From contig CANQVW010000041.1 in assembly GCA_947627395.1 (NCBI GenBank), positions 1 to 11,384 of the forward strand: a stretch of DNA of 11,384 nt. The letters are read 5' to 3'. The notes below the pieces were generated by a model that was given only the letters and a program-made list of their open reading frames with translations, did not search any database and had not been told where the DNA came from. The DNA is from an uncultured Bacilli bacterium (GTDB lineage: Bacteria > Bacillota_I > Bacilli_A > ML615J-28 > CAG-698). Made by a program: the position numbers and the translations under genes. This document shows positions 1-4,643 of the stretch, piece by piece (position 1 is the first letter of the stretch; every line of letters begins with the position of its first letter).

Positions 1-606
1 GCTTATGTTTCCTTAGTCCACATAGAACCTGTTATGCCTTTATTTCATCATTACATTTTAATTAATGGGCAGCAAATTATTTCCCAAGGCAAAACCATTT
101 ATCAAGGAACTTTAGAAACAAAAGTATTAAAAGAATTGTTAGATAGTTTTGAAACAAAAAAGTTACAATATGGATTTCGTACAGCCTATGGGGAAAAGAG
201 GGTACATGTTGCAACATTAGAAGAAGTAAAAACAAAAACCATCGATGTATATCAAATATGGTGTTATGGTAAGAAGGAAGAAATTGAAGAAATGAAAGAA
301 CTTCATCCTGAATTTGATTTCTTACCTTGGGGAAATATAGGTTATGATGTTGTGAAAAAAGGAAGAAGTAAAGCGCAAGCCATTCCTATTTTAGCAGAAT
401 ATTTACAAATAGATATGAAAGATACGATAGCTGTAGGAGATGCGAGCAATGATGTTAAAATGTTAAAAACGGTTGGACTTGGAATTGCCATGGGAAATGC
501 AACAGATGAAGCAAAAAAGGCAAGTAAATATGTGACAAGTCGTATTGATGAGGATGGAATCTTTCAAGCTTTCTTGCATTTTGGTATGATTGAAGAAAAA
601 AAATGA
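1..606 (+). CDS. Cof-type HAD-superfamily hydrolase, C-terminal part (5' end outside window)
   Basis: The reading frame is open from the first base, so this is the 3' part (201 residues) of a gene that starts upstream; the ATG at 34 is internal. What is visible is the end of the catalytic core's first half (an ING motif equivalent to the usual NGA of Cof proteins), a cap domain, and the returning HAD core. Motif III is the lysine region KKGRSKAQAI. Motif IV is GDASND (about residues 146-151), followed by the typical LGIAMGNATDEAKKAS helix. The N-terminal nucleophile motif (DxDGT) must lie upstream. Cof-family enzymes are cytoplasmic Mg-dependent phosphatases acting on sugar phosphates, FMN or similar; the substrate cannot be told from sequence. 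Stop is TGA. It resembles B. subtilis YkrA, which as I recall also lies next to a deformylase gene. Family call is secure, substrate unknown. Confidence 0.9.
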   Translation, partial: AYVSLVHIEPVMPLFHHYILINGQQIISQGKTIYQGTLETKVLKELLDSFETKKLQYGFRTAYGEKRVHVATLEEVKTKTIDVYQIWCYGKKEEIEEMKELHPEFDFLPWGNIGYDVVKKGRSKAQAIPILAEYLQIDMKDTIAVGDASNDVKMLKTVGLGIAMGNATDEAKKASKYVTSRIDEDGIFQAFLHFGMIEEKK

Positions 607-626
607 GTCACTCGTGGACTCATTTT
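600..626. terminator. Bidirectional Rho-independent terminator between HAD gene and def
   Basis: A perfect 10-bp stem (600-609 with 617-626, AAATGAGTC core) closes a 7-nt loop. It is flanked by a T-rich tail on the plus side (TTTTATTCTTT) and by the A-run at 592-603, which reads as a T-tract on the minus strand. The stem contains both stop codons: TGA of the HAD gene and TAA of def. It therefore serves both convergent genes. Confidence 0.85.
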
Positions 627-1200
627 ATTCTTTAAACTGAACTGGGAATGAATTAGCTGGAACATAGAATGGATTTTGTTGATTGATTCTATCCATAAAT
701 AATCGACCAAATAGATGATCATATTCATGTTGAAATACAATAGCCATATAATTTTTAAGCTTCAAAGTGATTCTTTTTGTTTTACGTGTTGTAAAATCAT
801 AGGAATCGAATTCTACTTGAATACGGCGAGGACGATGAACATATCCTTCCACAGTTCTGTCAACGGACAAACATCCTTCCCCACTTTCTAAGTAAGTCAG
901 TTCCTCAGAGTAACGTAAAATCTTAGGATTGATTACGCCATAATGATGTAAAGTACCCTGCTCATCATAACCTAATATCACAAACATTTTTTTTAAAACA
1001 TCAATTTGAGGAGCAGCAAGACCAACTCCAGGACGAATATTATACTTTTTAACTTTATCATCATCGTAACCATTTTCTAAATATTCATCCATTAAAAGAA
1101 GTGTTGCTTCATCTTCCTTTGAAAGCGGCAAAGAAATTTCTACACATCTTTTTCTCAAATCCTCATGATTTTCTTTAATAATATCTTTATATGATAACAT
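625..1200 (-). CDS. def: Peptide deformylase
   Basis: Removes the N-formyl group from the initiator methionine of nascent proteins; a metal (Fe2+) hydrolase acting at the ribosome exit. All three family motifs are present: GVGLAAPQ (58-65), EGCLS (108-112, metal ligand Cys110) and HEYDH (158-162, two metal-binding His and catalytic Glu159). At 191 residues, with an inserted helical segment before motif 1 and a NPF-containing tail, it fits the DefB/type-2 form of Bacillota (B. subtilis YkrB) rather than the shorter type 1. AGGAGA sits 6 nt before the ATG. The gene has its own sigma-A promoter and seems monocistronic, ending in the terminator shared with the convergent HAD gene. Confidence 0.97.
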   Translation of the reverse strand: MLSYKDIIKENHEDLRKRCVEISLPLSKEDEATLLLMDEYLENGYDDDKVKKYNIRPGVGLAAPQIDVLKKMFVILGYDEQGTLHHYGVINPKILRYSEELTYLESGEGCLSVDRTVEGYVHRPRRIQVEFDSYDFTTRKTKRITLKLKNYMAIVFQHEYDHLFGRLFMDRINQQNPFYVPANSFPVQFKE

Positions 1201-1220
1201 AAAACATCTCCTACAAAGAT

Positions 1221-1249
1221 ATCATATCATTAAATGAGAAATTATGCAA
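1221..1249 (-). promoter_or_regulatory. Sigma-A promoter of def
   Basis: On the minus strand TTGCAT (1249-1244) is followed by a 17-nt spacer and TATGAT (1226-1221). This puts the transcript start near 1214, only about 14 nt before the start codon, just enough to include the AGGAGA ribosome site. Confidence 0.7.
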
Positions 1250-1252
1250 GAA

Positions 1253-1399
1253 TTATCGATTATTTCCGTACCAAGCAGATCCAATAATCGCTAGAAGGAT
1301 GAATAGAACAAGAATCAAAGCATAGCCACTTCCCATTCCTTGATTTGAACCACAACCACAAGAAGGTGCATAACCATAGTTATTATATCCGAACATCAT
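1253..1399 (-). CDS. YjcZ-like tiny membrane protein (sporulation-associated family)
   Basis: A 48-residue protein starting MMFGYNNYGYAPSCGCGS. It has a Gly/Tyr/Cys-rich head followed by one hydrophobic helix, YALILVLFILLAIIGSAWYG (about 26-45), and an Asn-Asn-Arg end. That helix with its ALILVLFILL core is the hallmark of the Bacillus YjcZ/tiny transmembrane sporulation family. The genes are often missed because of their size; the exact role in spores is unknown. A strong AAGGAGG (1410-1404) sits just ahead of the ATG-ATG start. It lies upstream of def on the same strand but has its own CATAnnnTA-type promoter. The def promoter lies immediately outside its stop codon, so the two are probably expressed independently. 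It presumably inserts in a membrane as a single-span protein. Confidence 0.85.
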   Translation of the reverse strand: MMFGYNNYGYAPSCGCGSNQGMGSGYALILVLFILLAIIGSAWYGNNR

Positions 1400-1418
1400 C
1401 TTCCCTCCTTTCTTACTG

Positions 1419-1447
1419 TAATATATGAATAAATGGTTTTCTTGGTT
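1419..1447 (-). promoter_or_regulatory. Putative sigma-K (late mother-cell) promoter of the YjcZ-like gene
   Basis: On the minus strand AACC (1447-1444), a 16-nt spacer and CATATATTA (1427-1419) match the B. subtilis sigma-K pattern (AC near -35, CATAnnnTA at -10). The -10 ends 19 nt before the start codon. No sigma-A box is apparent here. The sigma-E -10 is similar, so the factor is not certain. Confidence 0.6.
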
Positions 1448-1467
1448 AGGAATTTTACCTATTTCTT

Positions 1468-1496
1468 TTTACATTCTTTTTTGTTTGTGATATAAT
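1468..1496 (+). promoter_or_regulatory. Sigma-A promoter of the UPF0223 gene
   Basis: TTTACA (1468-1473), a 17-nt spacer and a perfect TATAAT (1491-1496). The ribosome site AAGAGG (1517-1522) and ATG at 1528 follow. Confidence 0.75.
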
Positions 1497-1527
1497 CAAT
1501 TCAAAGTAAAATTTAAAAGAGGTTCAT

Positions 1528-1803
1528 ATGAGTAAGAAAAACCAAATTCAAAAAGCAGAATATCTCATTGATTATGATTTATTTACTGTCGAAGAAGTGA
1601 TTAAAATTATTTCTTTTATGCGTTTGATTGAACAAACCAAACAAAAGAAAGTATCAACAAAACTTCTTCAAGAACAATATAAAGAATATCGTTTGATTTT
1701 AAACAACAAATCATTAGAAAAACAATATAATAAAATGTTAGAAGAAAAAAGTGGTGTATCTATTTATCGTATCATGAAAAGTATTGAAAATCATCCTTCT
1801 TAA
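1528..1803 (+). CDS. UPF0223 family protein (YktA-like)
   Basis: A 91-residue, mostly helical cytoplasmic protein. The core reads like B. subtilis YktA: a TVEEVIKIISFMRLIEQ helix, a central LLQEQYKEYRLIL helix and the characteristic C-terminal pattern EKQYNKMLEEKSGVSIYR. The GxSIYR segment is the most recognisable part of UPF0223. No catalytic residues are evident and the biochemical role is unknown. Length agrees with the family (about 90). It is monocistronic behind a good sigma-A promoter and starts at ATG after AAGAGG. Its TAA overlaps the stop codon of the convergent 82-aa gene by 3 nt, with no clear terminator between them. Confidence 0.8.
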   Translation: MSKKNQIQKAEYLIDYDLFTVEEVIKIISFMRLIEQTKQKKVSTKLLQEQYKEYRLILNNKSLEKQYNKMLEEKSGVSIYRIMKSIENHPS

Positions 1804-2048
1804 AAAGAAAAGTCGTTCGGTTTATTTTCTTCTTCAATATAACCATAATCTGATGTGTCTTTAATTCTTAGGTAACTTTCAATACGAGTGATTCGTTTCG
1901 CTAAATTATTAATTCGTCTTCTATTTTCTTTAATTTCATATTGAAGACGATTCATTTCCATATTTGGATACATTCCATTAGGAGAATTATAAACATTCAT
2001 ATCAGGATATCCCTGATAACGTTCATCAAAATGATTTCTTTTAAACAT
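1800..2048 (-). CDS. Unknown small coiled-coil protein, possibly spore-associated
   Basis: I do not recognise this 82-residue protein. Residues 1-33 are rich in Asn, Tyr, Pro and Met (PDMNVYNSPNGMYPNMEM), as in many spore-coat or surface proteins. Residues 35-60 form a clean coiled coil with a 4-3 spacing of Leu35, Ile39, Asn42, Ile46, Leu49, Ile53, Ile56 and Leu60. Within it RITRIE (52-57) fits the R-h-x-x-h-E trimerisation motif. The tail (61-82) is acidic and hydrophilic. There is no signal peptide or membrane segment. AAAGGAT precedes ATG. The upstream region carries a CATATCTTA box with the same geometry as the promoters of two neighbouring spore-type genes, so late sporulation expression is inferred. 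The function is not known. Confidence 0.65.
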   Translation of the reverse strand: MFKRNHFDERYQGYPDMNVYNSPNGMYPNMEMNRLQYEIKENRRRINNLAKRITRIESYLRIKDTSDYGYIEEENKPNDFSF

Positions 2049-2061
2049 TCTTAATCTATCC

Positions 2062-2081
2062 TTTCATATTAAGATATGAAA
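2062..2081. repeat. Perfect 8-bp inverted repeat in the divergent intergenic region
   Basis: TTTCATAT (2062-2069), 4-nt centre TAAG, ATATGAAA (2074-2081). It lies between the divergent 82-aa gene and rsuA, covers the putative -10 of the former and touches its ribosome-site region. It could be an operator or a 5'-UTR hairpin. The AT richness makes a chance origin possible. Confidence 0.55.
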
Positions 2082-2098
2082 CAAAAGTATATTTGGCT
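2070..2098 (-). promoter_or_regulatory. Putative sigma-K-like promoter of the 82-aa coiled-coil gene
   Basis: On the minus strand AGCC (2098-2095), a 16-nt spacer and CATATCTTA (2078-2070) fit CATAnnnTA with a degenerate -35 (GCC instead of ACC). The -10 ends 21 nt before the ATG. The box overlaps a perfect inverted repeat at 2062-2081. Confidence 0.5.
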
Positions 2099-2115
2099 AC
2101 AAAAGGAGAAAAAAT

Positions 2116-2817
2116 ATGAGACTAGATTCTTTTTTAGCAAAAGCCTTGCAACAATCTAGAGCAAAAATAAGTCCTTTAATTGCAAAAGGACTGATTGAAG
2201 TAAATCATAAAATAGTAAAAAGAAAAGATATGCATATTAGTGATGACGATGAAATCCGTTACATGGGCGAAGTAGTAACTTATCAAGCATTTCTATATAT
2301 TATGTTGCATAAACCATCAGGATATATTAGTGCAACAAAAGACGCAAAAGATCCAACGGTGTTAGATTTAGTTCCTTTAAATAGAGATCTCTTCCCTATG
2401 GGTCGCTTAGATAAAGATACAGAGGGATTATTAATATTAACCAATGATGGAAAGTTAGCACATCGTTTAACGAGTCCTAATCATGATGTTCCTAAAACTT
2501 ATTTAGCCATTTTAGATCTTCCCATGACTATAGAAGAAGAGCAAATCTTTCAAAATGGAATAGATATCTACGATGGAAATCAACATTTATTTCATACCAA
2601 AAAAGCTTTGTTAGAAAAAAAAGATGAACTAACTTATCATGTTACCATTACGGAAGGCAAATATCATCAAATTAAAAAAATGTTTATGAAGTTTGGGAAA
2701 AAAGTAACTTATTTAAAGCGTCTTTCCATGGGACCCATAAAGTTAGATCCGACGCTACCTATTGGAGGCTATCGCCTTTTAACAAAACAAGAAATTGAGT
2801 TATTAAAGGAAATATGA
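2116..2817 (+). CDS. rsuA: RsuA-family 16S rRNA pseudouridine synthase
   Basis: Isomerises a uridine in rRNA, in RsuA proteins U516 of 16S rRNA, during small-subunit assembly. Residues 1-50 are an S4 RNA-binding domain (MRLDSFLAKALQQSRAKI), then the synthase domain. It contains MLHKPSGYISA (about 63-73) and GRLDKDTEGLLILTNDG, whose Asp99 is the catalytic aspartate. The KYHQIKKMF segment near residue 188 is typical of RsuA rather than RluB (which has R-N-R-E-V-R), so the 16S assignment is favoured. Length (233) is normal. AAAAGGAG precedes the ATG. No strong promoter is obvious in the 67-nt gap, and no terminator follows. It ends in TGA just before the ylbD promoter. Confidence 0.88.
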   Translation: MRLDSFLAKALQQSRAKISPLIAKGLIEVNHKIVKRKDMHISDDDEIRYMGEVVTYQAFLYIMLHKPSGYISATKDAKDPTVLDLVPLNRDLFPMGRLDKDTEGLLILTNDGKLAHRLTSPNHDVPKTYLAILDLPMTIEEEQIFQNGIDIYDGNQHLFHTKKALLEKKDELTYHVTITEGKYHQIKKMFMKFGKKVTYLKRLSMGPIKLDPTLPIGGYRLLTKQEIELLKEI

Positions 2818-2821
2818 AATG

Positions 2822-2850
2822 CACCAAATGATGCGCTCTTACATAAACTA
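2822..2850 (+). promoter_or_regulatory. Putative sigma-K promoter of ylbD-ylbE
   Basis: CACC (2822-2825), a 16-nt spacer (2826-2841) and CATAAACTA (2842-2850) match the ACC/CATAnnnTA sigma-K pattern. The -10 ends 19 nt before the ylbD ATG, leaving a short leader with TAGGAGGAGA. YlbD is a known coat protein in Bacillus, which supports late mother-cell expression. Confidence 0.65.
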
Positions 2851-2869
2851 ATGTAGGAGGAGAAATCAA

Positions 2870-3259
2870 ATGAATTCAAGGATGGATCAATTTAGAGAAT
2901 TCGTAAATAAGCATCCACTCCTTAGGGATGAGGTTCGGAGTGGAAAAGTCACTTGGCAAAACATTTATGAAGAATGGGTGTTATATGGAGAAAGTAATGA
3001 ACAATGGAAAGCTTATGAAGAAAAAGAAAGTCAAACAGAAAGTACACCCAATCAAACAACACAACAAGCAAGTACTGTGGTTAATTTAGATAGCATTAAA
3101 AGTATTGTCAATTATATTCAAAAACTAAATCCAGACACTGTGAATAAAACATTAAACACTGTACAAAAAGTTATTCAAATTGTACAAACGGTCAATGGTG
3201 GAAGAACCCCTATTCCAGGTCCTAGTATAAATAGTATGTATAGTGATTGGTGGGATTAG
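2870..3259 (+). CDS. ylbD: YlbD-like spore coat protein
   Basis: A 129-residue homologue of the Bacillus YlbD coat family. The diagnostic part is the N-terminus, FREFVNKHPLLRDEVRSG (8-25), followed by WQNIYEEWVLYGE, the conserved helical block of the family. It is followed by a Gln/Thr/Ser-rich low-complexity linker (about 53-68) and a helical segment, SIKSIVNYIQKLNPDTVNKT. It ends in a Pro/Gly-rich tail with SDWWD. In B. subtilis YlbD is found in the spore coat; its exact function is not known. A strong TAGGAGGAG site precedes ATG. Its TAG stop directly abuts the ylbE ATG, so the pair is cotranscribed and probably translationally coupled. The sigma-K-like promoter upstream fits a late coat gene. 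Confidence 0.85.
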   Translation: MNSRMDQFREFVNKHPLLRDEVRSGKVTWQNIYEEWVLYGESNEQWKAYEEKESQTESTPNQTTQQASTVVNLDSIKSIVNYIQKLNPDTVNKTLNTVQKVIQIVQTVNGGRTPIPGPSINSMYSDWWD

Positions 3260-3487
3260 ATGAGAGAAGATATATTAAAAGATTTATATCATCATCCAGA
3301 TTATTTGGAATATTTAAGATATCATCCTAAATGGTATTACTATTTAGATTTAGATCCTAATTACTATAAGGAATTTGTAAAACAAGTTAAAAAGGATTTA
3401 AAAATCACGACTTATGATAAACTAGAATCCATTAAAAAACAAGTAAATTTTGCTAGCTCTATGATGAATTATTTTACAAAAGATTAA
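3260..3487 (+). CDS. ylbE: YlbE-like protein
   Basis: A 75-residue homologue of Bacillus YlbE, the usual partner downstream of ylbD. The conserved block is LKDLYHHPDYLEYLRYHPKW (6-25), then YYYLDLDPNYY. This matches the family pattern of an HPxWYxxLxxxP core after a helix starting at the N-terminus. It is unusually rich in Tyr and His in the first half. The C-terminal half is Lys-rich and helical. No membrane segment or signal is seen. It begins with the base after the ylbD stop and uses GGTGGG inside ylbD as a possible ribosome site. The molecular role is unknown; a sporulation role is inferred from operon context. Confidence 0.8.
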   Translation: MREDILKDLYHHPDYLEYLRYHPKWYYYLDLDPNYYKEFVKQVKKDLKITTYDKLESIKKQVNFASSMMNYFTKD

Positions 3488-3504
3488 ATGTTAAGTAAAA
3501 AGCC

Positions 3505-3533
3505 TTGACAGACTCATCTGAATATGTTACAAT
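3505..3533 (+). promoter_or_regulatory. Strong sigma-A promoter of rpsP-khpA
   Basis: A consensus TTGACA (3505-3510), a 17-nt spacer and TACAAT (3528-3533). AAAGGAGG (3546-3553) follows, about 7 nt before the rpsP ATG. This is the best vegetative promoter in the window. Confidence 0.9.
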
Positions 3534-3560
3534 AAAAGAGTCTATAAAGGAGGTTTAGAA

Positions 3561-3821
3561 ATGGTAAAAATTAGATTACAAAGACTTGGAAAAAACAAAG
3601 CTCCATTTTATCGAGTAGTGGCAACAGATTCAAGAAATCCCCGTGATGGTCGTTTTATTGATATCATAGGAACATATCATCCAACTCAACAAAATGAACA
3701 ATTTAAAATTGATGAAGAAAAAGCTTTGAAATGGTTAAAAGAAGGAGCACAACCAACTGATACCGTTAAATCCATTTTCACAAAGCTTGGTATTAATGCA
3801 AAATTTGTAAGCAACAAGTAG
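3561..3821 (+). CDS. rpsP: 30S ribosomal protein S16
   Basis: An 86-residue bS16, a small-subunit assembly protein. It shows the invariant start MVKIRLQRLGKNKAPFYRVV, then DSRNPRDGRFID and GTYHPTQ. The ALKWLKEGAQPTDTV helix-turn is the classic S16 C-terminal signature. Length is normal and there is no extension. It has a consensus sigma-A promoter and a near-perfect Shine-Dalgarno, as expected for a highly expressed ribosomal gene. The order rpsP-khpA is conserved in Bacillota, but here the operon stops after khpA, with no ffh upstream and no rimM or trmD downstream. Confidence 0.98.
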   Translation: MVKIRLQRLGKNKAPFYRVVATDSRNPRDGRFIDIIGTYHPTQQNEQFKIDEEKALKWLKEGAQPTDTVKSIFTKLGINAKFVSNK

Positions 3822-3830
3822 GTGAATACA

Positions 3831-4073
3831 ATGAATTATGAAATATTTGTATCAGAACTAGTAAAACCATTGGTAAAAAAACCAGAAGCGGTTTCTGTGA
3901 AAACCATTTCTGAAGATGAAGAAATGATTTCACTACAAATTCTAGTTGATGAAGAAGATTTAGGTAGAGTTATTGGTAGGAAGGGAAGAGTTGCAAATGC
4001 ACTTCGTACAATAGTCTACGCATGCAGTATTCGTAATGGCAAAAAAGTTGAAATTTCCATTGATAAGTTTTAG
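3831..4073 (+). CDS. khpA: KH-domain RNA-binding protein KhpA (YlqC)
   Basis: An 80-residue single KH-domain protein of the KhpA/YlqC family, which works with KhpB (Jag/EloR) as an RNA-binding dimer affecting cell division and elongation in other Gram-positives. The GxxG loop is GRVIGRKGR (45-53), followed by the helix VANALRTIVYA. LQILVDEEDLG is the strand before it. I chose ATG 3831 over the in-frame GTG at 3822. AGGTG (3820-3824), which overlaps the rpsP stop, is then a ribosome site 6 nt from the start, whereas it would lie on top of the GTG. The gene is cotranscribed with rpsP and closed by a strong terminator. Confidence 0.93.
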   Translation: MNYEIFVSELVKPLVKKPEAVSVKTISEDEEMISLQILVDEEDLGRVIGRKGRVANALRTIVYACSIRNGKKVEISIDKF

Positions 4074-4074
4074 T

Positions 4075-4100
4075 AAAAAAGAGGAGTCATCCTCTTTTTT
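4075..4100 (+). terminator. Rho-independent terminator of rpsP-khpA
   Basis: An 11-bp perfect stem: AAAAAAGAGGA (4075-4085), 4-nt loop GTCA, TCCTCTTTTTT (4090-4100). The T-run is part of the stem and tail. It starts two bases after the khpA stop codon. Confidence 0.92.
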
Positions 4101-4147
4101 ATGTTATTTTGTCATATTATTTTATTTAGCCGTATAAATACAATTTA

Positions 4148-4186
4148 TATATAAAAAGTATTTGGGTAGGAATACCATTTTATATA
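4148..4186. repeat. Imperfect 14-bp inverted repeat upstream of the 101-aa gene
   Basis: The left arm is 4148-4156 plus 4158-4162; the right arm is 4171-4175 plus 4178-4186 (TATATAAAA and GTATT with their complements). An A/CA internal bulge and an 8-nt loop, TGGGTAGG, complete it. It lies between the khpA terminator and the next promoter (gap 4074-4292) and has no T-tail, so it is not a standard terminator. Purpose unknown. Confidence 0.5.
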
Positions 4187-4208
4187 AAATATATTATATC
4201 GACAAATT

Positions 4209-4237
4209 TTGACACCTTTTTCCATTTTATTTATTAT
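4209..4237 (+). promoter_or_regulatory. Sigma-A promoter of the 101-aa gene
   Basis: A consensus TTGACA (4209-4214), a 17-nt spacer and TATTAT (4232-4237). The transcript should start near 4244 and carry a leader of about 49 nt containing a palindrome. Confidence 0.78.
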
Positions 4238-4253
4238 ATAATCACATAAAGAG

Positions 4254-4269
4254 TTTTAGGACCCTAAAA
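4254..4269. promoter_or_regulatory. Palindrome in the leader of the 101-aa gene (possible operator)
   Basis: TTTTAGG (4254-4260), AC, CCTAAAA (4263-4269): perfect 7-bp arms around a 2-nt centre. It lies about 10 nt downstream of the expected transcript start, a usual site for a blocking repressor. The 2-nt centre is too short for a good RNA hairpin loop, which favours a protein-binding DNA site. It does not match any operator I know. Confidence 0.5.
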
Positions 4270-4292
4270 TAAAATAATGAGGCAGATAAAAA

Positions 4293-4598
4293 ATGAAAAA
4301 AAAAGACACAAAAAAGCTCACTGATAAACAAAAACAACAAATGATGAAGAAAATGGAAGAATTATGTTTTGGATTAGATGAAGATACAGAAAAAAAACTT
4401 CATGTTATCTTTGATTATTTGTATGATCACAAAATTGTCATAGATGATTTAACAAATGAACTTTTACTAAATAGAGAAATGTCTTTATCAGAAAGAACTG
4501 TTTTGTTAGAATGTACGATTGGTAAATTAAGAGGAAACCCTAATAAATTAAATGAACTATATTATCGTATTTTAGAAAGAAAACAATTAGGAATATAG
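4293..4598 (+). CDS. Conserved-looking hypothetical protein, 101 aa
   Basis: I do not recognise this protein. It has a strongly basic start (MKKKDTKKLTDKQKQQMMKK), then an acidic, all-helical body: CFGLDEDTEKKLHVIFDYLYD, IDDLTNELLLNREMSLSERT and LLECTIGKLRGNPNKLNELYYRI. Two cysteines (25, 74) are isolated and suggest no metal site. There is no signal peptide or membrane segment. GAGG (4279-4282) precedes ATG by 10 nt. It is a single-gene unit with a consensus sigma-A promoter, a palindromic leader and a terminator shared with the convergent znuC-znuB operon. Coding is supported by these signals and by codon use like the neighbours. A nucleic-acid or protein adaptor role is possible but unsupported. 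Confidence 0.7.
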   Translation: MKKKDTKKLTDKQKQQMMKKMEELCFGLDEDTEKKLHVIFDYLYDHKIVIDDLTNELLLNREMSLSERTVLLECTIGKLRGNPNKLNELYYRILERKQLGI

Positions 4599-4606
4599 TT
4601 TTAATA

Positions 4607-4637
4607 AAAAAGAGCTGATGAAATATCAACTCTTTTT
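4607..4637. terminator. Bidirectional terminator between the 101-aa gene and znuB
   Basis: The stem AAAAAGAG-C-TGAT (4607-4619) pairs with ATCA-A-CTCTTTTT (4625-4637) around a 5-nt loop. The single mismatch is C-A in plus-strand RNA but a G-U wobble in minus-strand RNA. The hairpin is therefore slightly better for znuB. T-runs exist in both directions. Confidence 0.82.
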
Positions 4638-4643
4638 GCATAT

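Noticed and set aside
1803..1835. Possible terminator between the UPF0223 gene and the 82-aa gene (AAGAAAA/TTTTCTT)
   Set aside because: Seven A-T-rich pairs around a 13-nt loop with no GC core; too weak to call.
2818..2836. Possible terminator after rsuA (GCACCAAATGATGC)
   Set aside because: Only about 3 bp pair and no T-run follows; the region is better explained as the ylbD promoter -35.
3822..3830. GTG start for khpA at 3822
   Set aside because: It leaves no room for a ribosome site; ATG 3831 has AGGTG at 6 nt.
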